The notes under the pieces were generated by a model. It saw only the letters and a list, made by a program, of their open reading frames with translations, did no database searches and was not told the DNA's origin. Below are positions 31,009-40,616 of a DNA stretch of 64,000 bases, piece by piece (position 1 is the stretch's first letter; each line of letters begins with the position of its first letter). A program made the position numbers and the translations under genes. This DNA comes from an uncultured Erythrobacter sp. (GTDB lineage Bacteria; Pseudomonadota; Alphaproteobacteria; Sphingomonadales; Sphingomonadaceae), in NCBI RefSeq assembly GCF_947497915.1, contig NZ_CANMIJ010000001.1, positions 597,501 through 661,500 of the forward strand, given 5' to 3'.

Positions 31009-31753
31009 TCTGCGGCGCAGGCAGCCTGAACGGCGTACGATGGGTCATAAGACGCCCGAACGCATCGGCATGGTCGGTGCGACCGGCCTGATCGGCAGAC
31101 GCGTGATCGAAATATCCAGCGCCGGTGATCAGGCACGGATTGTCGGCATTGCGCGGCGCGAGTCCACTTTGCCCGAAGGCGCGCGCATGGAAATGTTCGT
31201 CGCCGAACCTGCAAAATGGGGCGAGGTGATGGAGGCGGTTAAGCCGCGTGCACTCATTTGCGCGCTTGGTACGACATGGAAGAAAGCCGGGCGCGACGAG
31301 GCGGCATTTCGCGCGGTCGATCAAGACCTGATCCTGCAAACCGCCGAAGCTGCAAAAGCCGCCGGTATCGCCAACATGGTTTTGATAAGTGCCGCCGGAG
31401 CGGATGCGGCGTCAAAAACGCTCTATATGAAGGTGAAAGGCGAGACCGAAAATCTCGTTTCCAAAGTGGGGTTCAAACGCCTCGATATCCTCCGTCCGGG
31501 CCTGCTGCGCGGGGCACGGGAAGGTGATTTCCGCTTTGCGGAAAAGGTCGGGATGACATTTGCGCCTCTGGTCGAGCCGCTTTTGCCATCGCGGTATGAA
31601 ATGTATCATTCGATAGGTGCCGATATCGTCGCGGAGGCTGCGCTGGGCCTTGCCATGCGGCGCGCCGCTGGCCGCTTTACCCATGATAACGAAGCCATGA
31701 AACGCGCCGCGCGCGAATGGCGGGCCAAAGCGGAAAAAGACGAGGAAGACTGA
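31001..31753 (+). CDS. NAD(P)-binding Rossmann-fold oxidoreductase
   Basis: GMVGATGLIGRRVIE; NMVLISAAGADAAS; RLDILRPGLLRG; start may be 31040. Confidence 0.82.
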   Translation: MSNLRRRQPERRTMGHKTPERIGMVGATGLIGRRVIEISSAGDQARIVGIARRESTLPEGARMEMFVAEPAKWGEVMEAVKPRALICALGTTWKKAGRDEAAFRAVDQDLILQTAEAAKAAGIANMVLISAAGADAASKTLYMKVKGETENLVSKVGFKRLDILRPGLLRGAREGDFRFAEKVGMTFAPLVEPLLPSRYEMYHSIGADIVAEAALGLAMRRAAGRFTHDNEAMKRAAREWRAKAEKDEED

Positions 31754-32199
31754 TGGATTGGAGCATTGTCTTTAACGCGGTGAACATCACCGCGCTGATC
31801 GCATGGATCTGCCTTATCGCGCTGCCGCGCTGGCCCGCTTTGCTATCCGCGGTCTTGTATCTCGGCGTGGGTCTGCTGTGCTTTGTTTATTCGGTATTGC
31901 TTATCAGTGTGCTGGGCGGCTTTATTCCTGCTGGCGAGGGCGGGGCGGACTTCACCACCATCGAAGGCGTGCGCTCGATTTTCTCCAGCGATGTCGGCGT
32001 GACGATAGGCTGGACGCATTATCTGGCGTTCGATTTGTTTGTCGGCATCTGGATAGCGCGCGATGCCGATGCGAAATTCTTCTCCCGCTGGTTTCAGGCT
32101 CCCATCCTGCTCGCGACGTTTATGGCAGGCCCGCTGGGGCTTTTCATTTGGCTGATCGTAAGAGAGCCGCGTTCGCGCGTATCGGGCCGCTTTTCTTAG
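31753..32199 (+). CDS. ABA4-like (DUF4281) membrane protein
   Basis: SDVGVTIGWTHYLAFDLFVGIWIARDA...GPLGLFIWLIVR is characteristic of ABA4-like proteins; TGATG coupling to upstream ORF. Confidence 0.82.
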   Translation: MDWSIVFNAVNITALIAWICLIALPRWPALLSAVLYLGVGLLCFVYSVLLISVLGGFIPAGEGGADFTTIEGVRSIFSSDVGVTIGWTHYLAFDLFVGIWIARDADAKFFSRWFQAPILLATFMAGPLGLFIWLIVREPRSRVSGRFS

Positions 32200-32283
32200 G
32201 GCGCAGCGCGCGGCTCAACGATTGCTAGACTGACAGCGCAAAACACGTATTCTCTCAGTCAAGGGCTTGGAGAGAGAATTCAC

Positions 32284-33849
32284 ATGAGCAATCCGTTTCA
32301 TCACGACTACACGCATTTCGATGATGTCCTGAAATATTGGGCGGAAAAACGGCCTGATCAAACCGCGCTCGATCAGGAAGGGCGCACAACAAACTACCGC
32401 GATTTGGAAGAGAACACGCGCCGGATTGTCGCCGTGTTTGCAGCGCATGACATCGGCAAGGGTGACAGGGTCGCATGGCTTGGCAAGAACAGCGATCTCT
32501 ACTGCCAGATATATATGGCCTGCGCGCGGATTGGCGCGGTGGTTGCGCCCGTCGGCTGGCGTCTCGCTCCGCCAGAGATTGGCTATATCCTGACAGATAC
32601 CGGTGCAAAGCTGGTGGTGGCGGGCGAAGAGTTCCTCGAAACTGCGAAGACAGTTGCGCACGGGCTGGAGACAAAACCGATTGTGATCGGTGAGATGGAA
32701 ATGCGCGGCGCTATCGCCTCGACCGCGCCTGCTGAGGGTTTTGCCAAGGCTGAGCCAGCTGATCCCGTGCTGCAGCTTTATACGTCGGGCACTACGGGCA
32801 ATCCGAAAGGCGTGATGCTTTCCAACGCGAACCTATTTGCGCTGAGAAACCCCGGCAATGAAGCAGATTTGCCGTGGAATTATTACGAGACCGATGATTG
32901 TATGCTCGCAGCGATGCCTTGCGCGCATATCGGCGGCACCGGCTTGATCAATATCGCGGTTGCCAACGGCATTCGTTGCCGCGTCGAGGCGGAGTTTACC
33001 CCGCTGGGCGTGCTCGAAGCCATCGAAGAAGGCGCGACGCATATGTTCATCGTGCCTGCCGCATTGCAGATGGTGGTTCAGCACCCGCGCGCCGCAGAGA
33101 CCGATTTTTCGCGGATGCGCTATATGCTGTACGGCGCAGCGCCGATGCCGCTTGAATTGCTGAAAGAAGTGGTGCGCACCATGCCGCAAACCGGCGTGAT
33201 GCAGGTGTACGGTATGACAGAGACGACGGGCACCGTAACGCACTTGCCGCCCGATGATCACACCATCGAAGGCAATGAGCGTATGCGTTCCGCCGGTAAA
33301 GCCGTGCCGGGCGTGGAAGTCGAAGTGCGCGGGCCGGATAACAAGCCTTTGCCGGTCGGTGAGATTGGCGAGATTTGCGTGCGCTCACCCACAAACATGT
33401 CGGGTTACTGGAACCTGCCCGAAGCCACCCAAAGCACCATAGATGCAGAGGGCTGGGTGCACACGGGCGATGCGGCGATTATGGATGATGACGGCTACGT
33501 CTATATCCAAGACCGGATCAAAGACATGATCATATCGGGCGGCGAAAACGTCTATCCTGCCGAAGTGGAAAGCGCGATTTACGGCCATCCTGCCATCGCA
33601 GAGGTCGCAGTGATCGGCATCCCGAGCGAAAAGTGGGGCGAGGAAGTGAAGGCCTGCGTCGTTTGCAAGCCGGGTCACGATCTCGATGTGAATGATGTTA
33701 TTGCTTATGCGCGCGAGCGGGTTGCTCCGTTTAAAGCGCCCAAAACCGTTGATGTCATTCCCGAAATGCCGCGCAATCCATCGGGCAAAATCCTGCGCCG
33801 TCAATTGCGCGCACCATATTGGGAAGGGCAGGAGCGGCAGGTCAGCTAG
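32284..33849 (+). CDS. Fatty acyl-CoA ligase / AMP-dependent synthetase
   Basis: LYTSGTTGNPKGVMLSN; QVYGMTETTG; GWVHTGDAAIMDDDGYVYIQDRIKDMIISGGENVYPAEVE; NPSGKILRR. Confidence 0.95.
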   Translation: MSNPFHHDYTHFDDVLKYWAEKRPDQTALDQEGRTTNYRDLEENTRRIVAVFAAHDIGKGDRVAWLGKNSDLYCQIYMACARIGAVVAPVGWRLAPPEIGYILTDTGAKLVVAGEEFLETAKTVAHGLETKPIVIGEMEMRGAIASTAPAEGFAKAEPADPVLQLYTSGTTGNPKGVMLSNANLFALRNPGNEADLPWNYYETDDCMLAAMPCAHIGGTGLINIAVANGIRCRVEAEFTPLGVLEAIEEGATHMFIVPAALQMVVQHPRAAETDFSRMRYMLYGAAPMPLELLKEVVRTMPQTGVMQVYGMTETTGTVTHLPPDDHTIEGNERMRSAGKAVPGVEVEVRGPDNKPLPVGEIGEICVRSPTNMSGYWNLPEATQSTIDAEGWVHTGDAAIMDDDGYVYIQDRIKDMIISGGENVYPAEVESAIYGHPAIAEVAVIGIPSEKWGEEVKACVVCKPGHDLDVNDVIAYARERVAPFKAPKTVDVIPEMPRNPSGKILRRQLRAPYWEGQERQVS

Positions 33850-33862
33850 AGCGCTCCACCCG

Positions 33863-34459
33863 ATGAAAAAGCACGCACCCGCGACCGAGCGGAACCGGGA
33901 CGCCATCGCCGCTGTTCTCTCCGAAGAATTGCCATCGTCCGGCCTTGTGCTCGAAGTGGCAAGCGGATCAGGCGAGCATGTGGTCTATTTTGCGGAGCGT
34001 TTCCCGCACCTCGATTGGCAGCCGAGTGATTTTGAGAGAGATGCGCTGGCCTCAATCATCGCGTGGCAAGACGAAGCCAGCGCGGGCAATCTGCGGTTTC
34101 CGACTGTGATCGACGCTTCCAATCCGGATGGTTGGGAAGTTAGACAAGCGGACGCGGTGCTGTGCAGCAATATGGTGCATATCAGCCCGTGGGAGGCGAC
34201 GCAGGGGCTGTTTGCTGGCGCTGCTCGAGTGCTCGGCCATGCTGCGCCGCTGATCCTATACGGCCCGTATTTTGAGGACAGCGGTGAGGCGGCGCCTTCA
34301 AACGTCCAATTCGACGCGGGTCTGCGAGAGCGCGACGCGCGCTGGGGCATTCGCAAACTCGCCGATATGGACGATTTGGCCGCGAAGCACGGTTTTAGCC
34401 GGGTTGCGCGCCATGAAATGCCGGCCAATAATCTGACGTTGGTTTACCGTCAGATATAA
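33863..34459 (+). CDS. DUF938-like SAM-dependent methyltransferase
   Basis: ATERNRDAIAAVL...VLEVASGSGEHVVYFAERFPHLDWQPSD; start trimmed from 33692. Confidence 0.86.
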   Translation: MKKHAPATERNRDAIAAVLSEELPSSGLVLEVASGSGEHVVYFAERFPHLDWQPSDFERDALASIIAWQDEASAGNLRFPTVIDASNPDGWEVRQADAVLCSNMVHISPWEATQGLFAGAARVLGHAAPLILYGPYFEDSGEAAPSNVQFDAGLRERDARWGIRKLADMDDLAAKHGFSRVARHEMPANNLTLVYRQI

Positions 34460-34467
34460 ACCTTGTT

Positions 34468-34599
34468 TCAGTCGATAGCTTTTTCGCCAGCTTCGCCGAC
34501 GGATTTGATGTCTTCGCCAAGGCCTTTGACGGTGTTGCAGGCGCTCGCGCCCAGTGCGAGCGCGGCGACGGCGGCGGTCAGGATTGTCTTGCGGATCAT
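34468..34599 (-). CDS. Entericidin A/B-like small lipoprotein (43 aa)
   Basis: MIRKTILTAAVAALALGASACNTVKGLGEDIKSVGEAGEKAID; lipobox and CNTVKGLGEDIKSVG motif. Confidence 0.88.
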   Translation of the reverse strand: MIRKTILTAAVAALALGASACNTVKGLGEDIKSVGEAGEKAID

Positions 34600-34667
34600 G
34601 GTCGTCCTCTCGATTCGATTGCGTGGCTCTCTATGCAGTCTTCTATGCACGCATTCTTGACGGGTTC

Positions 34668-35579
34668 CTAATCTGCGGCAGTCTGTGCCTTGGCACGGGC
34701 GAGTTGCCTCTCTCGCCATGCGATCAGCAAACCCGCTCCGATAATCAGCGGAGCGCCGAGCCACAAAGTCGTTGGCGGCGCGCGGTCGAATATTGTGTAT
34801 CCGTACCATGTTGCCCAGAGCAGCGACGTATAATCGATCAGCAGAATAACCCCGGCAGAGCCAAAGCGGAGCGAGCTTGTCAGCAGGACCTGCGCAAGCG
34901 CACCCGAAAGCGCCATCGCAACGATGATGCCCCATGTTTCGGCATCATGCGTGCTGGCAAAGAACGGGAGCGCAATGAAAAAGAACGGGGTCGAAATGGC
35001 CGTGAACCAGAAAATGATGCTCCACGGGCTTTCGGTTTTGTTGAGGTCTTGAATTTGGAAGCTGATCATCGCGACCATAGCGGCCGCGGCGAGCGCGACG
35101 ACCACACCGAACAGGGTGATTTCATCGCCCATGCTGGCAGGTTGCATGATGATTATGACGCCGCAAAACCCGGTAAGGACGGCTGCGGATCGGTATAGCC
35201 CGACCCGTTCTCCAAACATGGTCACGGCGATTACGACGGCAAAGAACGGGGCGGTGTAGGAAAGCGTAGTTGCCTCGGCCAGCGGCAATAGCAGGACCGC
35301 GCCATAGACAAAGAACATGCAAAAACCGCCTAGAGCGGCGCGGGCGGCATGGCTCTTTATCCGCTTCGTTCGCAATGTTGCGAGTTTTCCAAACAGCACC
35401 AACCCTCCGGCAATCAGCACAAAGGTGATAAATTGCCGCCAGAACAGCATCTCGACCAGATGGACACCGCGCGTCCCGCCAAGTTTCACGAGCATTCCCA
35501 TGGTCGCGAACACGACAGCCGTCATCAGCCGCAATCCGATAGCGAGCAAAGGGCGGGGCCGGGCGACTGATCCATCCAT
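34668..35579 (-). CDS. DMT-family (EamA) transporter
   Basis: Multiple TM segments, EamA repeats; start trimmed from 35780 to MDGSVARPRP. Confidence 0.88.
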   Translation of the reverse strand: MDGSVARPRPLLAIGLRLMTAVVFATMGMLVKLGGTRGVHLVEMLFWRQFITFVLIAGGLVLFGKLATLRTKRIKSHAARAALGGFCMFFVYGAVLLLPLAEATTLSYTAPFFAVVIAVTMFGERVGLYRSAAVLTGFCGVIIIMQPASMGDEITLFGVVVALAAAAMVAMISFQIQDLNKTESPWSIIFWFTAISTPFFFIALPFFASTHDAETWGIIVAMALSGALAQVLLTSSLRFGSAGVILLIDYTSLLWATWYGYTIFDRAPPTTLWLGAPLIIGAGLLIAWRERQLARAKAQTAAD

Positions 35580-35664
35580 GAGCAGCGGAGCTTTAAGGCG
35601 CACCGTTGATTGCGCAAGCACAGTAAATGTTGCGTGCGCGCGATGCGTAGCTACATCCGAACCT

Positions 35665-35913
35665 ATGCCGAGCCTTTGGACACAATTTGAATTGTTAAGC
35701 GATGCAGCGCAGCTGGCCTTTGCGGGCGGCGGGTTCTGGCTGCTTGCAGGCTTCTGCGCTCTGATGGAGCGCCGCCGCAATAAGGGCCGCGATGTCAGTA
35801 GGCTTGAGAAAGTCGGCTTTATGCCTTGGACGACCTTATTCGTGCTGGGCGCGATTATCGGCGGCGGCTGCCTTGCGATGAGCCTGCCCGTGGTGCTGGG
35901 AAGCTTGGTCTAA
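35665..35913 (+). CDS. Small two-TM membrane protein (82 aa)
   Basis: MPSLWTQFELLSDAAQLAFAGGGFWLLAGFCALMERRRNKGRD...; two hydrophobic segments; start trimmed from 35317. Confidence 0.55.
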   Translation: MPSLWTQFELLSDAAQLAFAGGGFWLLAGFCALMERRRNKGRDVSRLEKVGFMPWTTLFVLGAIIGGGCLAMSLPVVLGSLV

Positions 35914-35964
35914 GGGCAGGCCGCGCGCATGCACTGCGCCCCCAGGGAATGAAGAGCTTGTCCG

Positions 35965-37497
35965 TTAGAGACAAGCCTCCAAGTAAGCCTGGTCGAACCC
36001 GTACTGACGCGCTTTTTCCAGTGTGTAAGGCCGCAGACCCGATGCGCGGAATTCGCCGAGGATCTTACCGTCTTCGCTCTCGTCCAGATATTCGAACTTG
36101 AACAGGTTCTGGGTTACGATCACGTCGCCTTCCATCCCGATCACCTCGGTAATGTCAGTGGTGCGGCGCGAGCCATCACGCAGACGTTTAACCTGAACAA
36201 TAATATCAACCGATTCAGCGATTTGCGTCGAGATCGCCTGTTTCGGAATTTTGATGTCGCCCATCAAAATCATGTTTTCCATACGGCCAAGGCATTCGCG
36301 CGGGCTGTTGGCGTGAAGCGTACACATCGAACCATCGTGGCCCGTGTTCATGGCGGCGAGAAGATCGAAACATTCTGCACCACGAATCTCACCGAGAATA
36401 ATCCGGTCAGGACGCATACGAAGGGCGTTTTTAACAAGGTCGCCAATCGTAATCGCGCCTTGCCCTTCAAGGTTAGGCGGACGCGTTTCCAGCGGCAGCC
36501 AGTGCGGCTGTTGCAGACGAAGTTCGGCGGCGTCCTCAATCGTGAGAACGCGCTCACCCGGGTCGATCATTTTCGACAGAGCGTTGAGCATGGTCGTTTT
36601 ACCCGAACCCGTACCGCCGGAAATCACGATATTCATGCGCGATGCGCCGGCGATTTTCAGGGCCGTACACATCTTGTCGCTCATCGAACCGAAGTCTTTC
36701 AGCATGTCGAGCGTAATCGGTTTTTCGGAGAATTTACGAATTGAGATCGCGGTGCCGCGCAGTGACAGCGGCGGAACGATGACGTTCACACGTGAGCCGT
36801 CTTTCAAACGGGCATCGGCCAGCGGCGTGGTTTGGTCAACACGGCGGCCGACCTGGTTCACGATGCGCTGCGCGATTTGGAAAAGGTGCTGCTCGTCGCG
36901 GAATTTGATCGGCGCGATTGTCAGCTTACCCTTCTTCTCGATGTATGTCTGATCAGGGCCGTTGACCATGATGTCGGACACGTCCGGATCGTTCAGCAGC
37001 TCTTCGAGAGGACCGAAACCCAGCAGTTCATCGATAAGAACTTTTTCAAGCGCGAATTGCTCACGGCGATTCAACGTGACCTTAAGTTCGGCCAGCACTT
37101 CCATGATAATCGGGCGGAATTCTTCGGAAAGCTCTTCTTTCGAAAGCGTCGCTGCGGCCTCGGGATCGACCCGTTCAAGCAAGCGCGGCAGCACCTGTTC
37201 TTTAATCTTGTGGACGCTGGCTTCGAACCCGCCTTGCTCTTCCTGAACATGGGTTGCGTTCATCCGTTCGGTCAGGCGGTCCATCGCCTCCGCGGTGGTT
37301 TTCGGCTTTCCATTGCCAGACGACTTTGCCGCCGCAGGTTCAGCGCTAGGTATGCCGTCTTCGCCGGGCAGGGGCGGGAATTGCTCGCCGCCTTTTTCCT
37401 CACCGCCAGAGCCGCCGCTCTTCATCGGGCGCGCTACACCGAATGCCGGACGTCCGCCCGACTTCATGCTGCCACCTTTTTTACCGAATGCGCTCAT
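35965..37497 (-). CDS. cpaF: CpaF/TadA-family type II/IV secretion ATPase
   Basis: ISGGTGSGKTTMLNALSKMIDPGERVLTIEDAAELRLQQPHWLPLETRPPN; LRMRPDRIILGEIRGAECFDLLAAMNTGHDGSMCTLHANSPRE. Confidence 0.93.
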   Translation of the reverse strand: MSAFGKKGGSMKSGGRPAFGVARPMKSGGSGGEEKGGEQFPPLPGEDGIPSAEPAAAKSSGNGKPKTTAEAMDRLTERMNATHVQEEQGGFEASVHKIKEQVLPRLLERVDPEAAATLSKEELSEEFRPIIMEVLAELKVTLNRREQFALEKVLIDELLGFGPLEELLNDPDVSDIMVNGPDQTYIEKKGKLTIAPIKFRDEQHLFQIAQRIVNQVGRRVDQTTPLADARLKDGSRVNVIVPPLSLRGTAISIRKFSEKPITLDMLKDFGSMSDKMCTALKIAGASRMNIVISGGTGSGKTTMLNALSKMIDPGERVLTIEDAAELRLQQPHWLPLETRPPNLEGQGAITIGDLVKNALRMRPDRIILGEIRGAECFDLLAAMNTGHDGSMCTLHANSPRECLGRMENMILMGDIKIPKQAISTQIAESVDIIVQVKRLRDGSRRTTDITEVIGMEGDVIVTQNLFKFEYLDESEDGKILGEFRASGLRPYTLEKARQYGFDQAYLEACL

Positions 37498-37781
37498 TCC
37501 TGGCCCCCGAGGACAAAATTCTTAGTGTGTGCACTGCCCAATTAAGACGAACGGTGCCTCTCGAAGTTTGGTGAATAGATCGGAAACCTTATTTTTTCCC
37601 TAAATTTGGCGACAAAGTTATTGGTTAACGGCGTTGGCCGCTGCGACAGGCAAATTTGCTTGCCTAGCGCAGGCTACAATTGGGTTGCCCACGATCCATT
37701 TGAGCTGAGCAATTGCGCGCGCGTCTGCTTGACCACTAGGGTTAGTCCAACGCTCCTTTCATTCGGGTTTCGAAAACGACC

Positions 37782-38918
37782 ATGACAGCAAAAATCATCG
37801 CATTCGGAGGCTATGATAAGCGCAAGCCGCGCGTGCGCTTGCTGATCGAAGCGTTGCGGCGGCAAGGTGGGCTGGCGGAGGAAATTCACGTTTCTGCGTG
37901 GGAGGATGTGCCGCAGACCAATATCCCTTCGCGCATGGCGCTGGTGAAGGTGCTGGCAAAGCTTGTCTTTGGATATCCGCGCGCGCTTTGGCGGTTGTTT
38001 CGCAGTCCAAAGGGCGCGGCTCTGCTGCTGCCTTATCCCGGCATCATAGAGATTTTGCTGGTCGGGCCGATTGCTCGCCTGATGGGCCGCGACGTCGTGC
38101 TTGATGCGTTTCTGCCAATCTATGACACAATTGTCGTCGACCGGGCATTGGTTAACGCGGACGGCCTGATCGCAAAGCTGATCTGGCGGTTTGAGCGCAG
38201 CGCTCTTGAGCAAGCCGACGTTATCCTTGTCGATACGGACAGCCACGGCGATTATTTTTCGCGGGAATTCGGCCTGAGGCGTGCCCGGTTCGAGACTGTG
38301 CTTGTCGGGGCGGAAGAGCACTTTGCACCCGATGCGGCGCAAGACAAAGCAGAAGACATCCTCGGCCCGCAGGACGACGAGCGGCCTATTGTGCTGTTTT
38401 ATGGGCAATTGATCCCGCTGCACGGTGTGCCGACCATCATTGAGGCTGCAAAGCTATCGCAAGGGAAAAGCGCGCGCTGGGTCATGATCGGGCGCGGCCA
38501 GTTGGAGCCGGTGATGCGCGAAACCATCGGCAGCGAAAGCGGCTCTGCCATCGAATGGATTGAATGGGTCGATTATGAACGCCTGCCCGCTGTGATTGCA
38601 CGGGCGGATATCTGCCTTGGCGTGTTCAGCGCATCGGATAAGGCCGCGCGGGTTATCCCGAACAAGCTGTTTCAGCAGTTAGCCGTTGGAAAGCCTGTGA
38701 TTACGCGGGAAAGCCCAGCGGTTGATACCTTAGCCCGCGAATTTCCCGCGACATTGCGCACCGTGCCTGCGGACGATCCCAATGCACTTGCCGAAGCGGT
38801 TGAGCATGCACTGGCGGATCGCGGTGGTATGGCCGCGCTGCCGCAAGCATCCCTAAGGAAGCTTAGCCCTGATGCGGGTGCTGCGCGTTTGCTTGTGCGG
38901 CTTGATCCGGGTTCATAG
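37782..38918 (+). CDS. Glycosyltransferase, GT4-like
   Basis: IVLFYGQLIPLHGVPTIIEAAKLSQGKSARWVMIGRG; ADICLGVFSASDKAARVIPNKLFQQLAVGKPVITRESPA. Confidence 0.88.
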   Translation: MTAKIIAFGGYDKRKPRVRLLIEALRRQGGLAEEIHVSAWEDVPQTNIPSRMALVKVLAKLVFGYPRALWRLFRSPKGAALLLPYPGIIEILLVGPIARLMGRDVVLDAFLPIYDTIVVDRALVNADGLIAKLIWRFERSALEQADVILVDTDSHGDYFSREFGLRRARFETVLVGAEEHFAPDAAQDKAEDILGPQDDERPIVLFYGQLIPLHGVPTIIEAAKLSQGKSARWVMIGRGQLEPVMRETIGSESGSAIEWIEWVDYERLPAVIARADICLGVFSASDKAARVIPNKLFQQLAVGKPVITRESPAVDTLAREFPATLRTVPADDPNALAEAVEHALADRGGMAALPQASLRKLSPDAGAARLLVRLDPGS

Positions 38919-39819
38919 CTGCGGCGATTCCGGCGCAGGCGAAGTCTGCCGCTGTCACGACAAGGCGCGAAAGCAAGACGATAGCCGATGCCTCGACGAG
39001 GCCCATGCTGAGCGAAAGTGCAGCAATTAATCCGCCTTCCCGCGCACCAAGACCAGCCGGAGCAATGATGACAAGAAATCCGGCGACCCACGCAAAAGCG
39101 TAGGCACCGATCGCTTGCGGCAGATCAGACCATCCAAGTGCGCCATCGATCGCTTGAGATAACAAAACGATTTGCGCGCCTGCAAAAATCCAGGCGATCA
39201 ATGCCAAGGCCATCGACAAGGCCAGCGTGCCGACCGTCACCGGGAAATCGATGCGCGCCAGCCTGAGCAGATATGCGCGCACTTTCGGCAATGCCAAAGG
39301 CAGAGCCGCCGCTGCGCCGATCACCCATACAATCCAGCTTTCCGGCAAATATCCCAGCGTCTGAGGCACCAGTAAGAGAGCGATTATCACGCCCGACCCG
39401 ACACCAATCAAGAGCGCGAGGAGCAGGCTGGACATCGCTGCTGCGCGTGGAAAACCGGTCCGCTTTGCGAGCTCACCAGAGGCAAGGAAAGACCACACCG
39501 TTCCGGGAAGGTACTTCCCGATCTGGCCAAGGAAAAAGACATAGGCTGATCGGCGTAGCGAGAGGTTTACAGGCGCGCGCGCAAGCAATGCACGCCAGGA
39601 TAGCCCAGTCAGAACGATGTTTATCATCGCGGCAAGAAACGCGAGGGCGATCAGTCCATAGTCGGCCTTTGCAAGAGCCGTTGAAATGCCATCCCATTCG
39701 CTGGCTAGCAGGACCCCTGCTGCTGCCAAAGCCGCGATGCAAAACGCTGCGCGGGCGTAAGACTTCCACGCTGCGCCGCCATTGATTGGCGCGACCTCGG
39801 AAGTCTCAGGGTGTGTCAT
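38863..39819 (-). CDS. Lysylphosphatidylglycerol synthase TM / UPF0104-like flippase-domain protein
   Basis: Multi-TM; FFLGQIGKYLPGTVWSFLASGELAKRTGFPRAAAMSS; IIAPAGLGAREGGLIAAL. Confidence 0.85.
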   Translation of the reverse strand: MTHPETSEVAPINGGAAWKSYARAAFCIAALAAAGVLLASEWDGISTALAKADYGLIALAFLAAMINIVLTGLSWRALLARAPVNLSLRRSAYVFFLGQIGKYLPGTVWSFLASGELAKRTGFPRAAAMSSLLLALLIGVGSGVIIALLLVPQTLGYLPESWIVWVIGAAAALPLALPKVRAYLLRLARIDFPVTVGTLALSMALALIAWIFAGAQIVLLSQAIDGALGWSDLPQAIGAYAFAWVAGFLVIIAPAGLGAREGGLIAALSLSMGLVEASAIVLLSRLVVTAADFACAGIAAAMNPDQAAQANAQHPHQG

Positions 39820-40607
39820 TCGGGCAAGCGCGCATACGCAACCAAACCAACACCGCGGCCTTTAAACAGGCGCTGCATCCAAACCATAGGACGGGCAGCG
39901 ATTGTTGTGAGCAATCCGCTCAGTCCGTTGTCAGGTTGCATCAAGCGTCCCGAACCGGCGGTGCGATCTGCGAAGTCGATGTCTTTGCCGCCGTCCGCAA
40001 GCATTCTGCGGCCGCTGAAGTTTCGAAATGCTTCTAACAAGTATCCGGCCGGTGCGCCGTAGGCCTCAACGCGCACATCCTCAAAACCAGAAGCCTCTAA
40101 AAGAGCCTTTAACTGTTGTGGATCATACCGACGAAAATGCCCCGCAATTTCATCCCATGCGCCCATTTTATCAGACCATGCGGGCACGCTTAGAATGAGA
40201 TTGCCACCTTGTTTGAGCTTACCGCGCCATTCCAAAAGCGCACTTCGATCATCCTCAATATGTTCCAGCACTTCGAATGCGCAGATTGTATTGTAGGTTT
40301 GCGCATCAGGTAGGTCGTAACTCATACAATTGTGCAGTTCGGCAATATGGCCAATATTTGATTTGGCGAGAGCGAAACTCACAGGATCGGGTTCGATCGC
40401 CGTCAGGCCTGTTGTCTTATCAGCAATTCGGGCGGTCACTCCGCCGCGACCACAGCCGATTTCTAGTGTATTGCCGAGATTTTCCGGCAACATCCGCGAA
40501 ATCGCGTCCCAGCGAAGCGAGGCGTTCAAGGTGAGAGGGGGAAGGCCGCGTTTCGGCTCTCGCGCCGCTGTGCTGGTGTCTAGCGTATCCATGGGTTTGC
40601 TGGTCAT
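39816..40607 (-). CDS. Class I SAM-dependent methyltransferase
   Basis: GNTLEIGCGRGGVTARIA; NTICAFEVLEHIEDDRSAL; GGNLILSVPAW. Confidence 0.88.
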   Translation of the reverse strand: MTSKPMDTLDTSTAAREPKRGLPPLTLNASLRWDAISRMLPENLGNTLEIGCGRGGVTARIADKTTGLTAIEPDPVSFALAKSNIGHIAELHNCMSYDLPDAQTYNTICAFEVLEHIEDDRSALLEWRGKLKQGGNLILSVPAWSDKMGAWDEIAGHFRRYDPQQLKALLEASGFEDVRVEAYGAPAGYLLEAFRNFSGRRMLADGGKDIDFADRTAGSGRLMQPDNGLSGLLTTIAARPMVWMQRLFKGRGVGLVAYARLPE

Positions 40608-40616
40608 GGTCTATCC

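Noticed and set aside
38863-38918. 56-nt convergent gene overlap considered as a frameshift or mis-assembly
   Set aside because: Both frames remain open with plausible C-termini; small convergent overlaps are common in compact genomes
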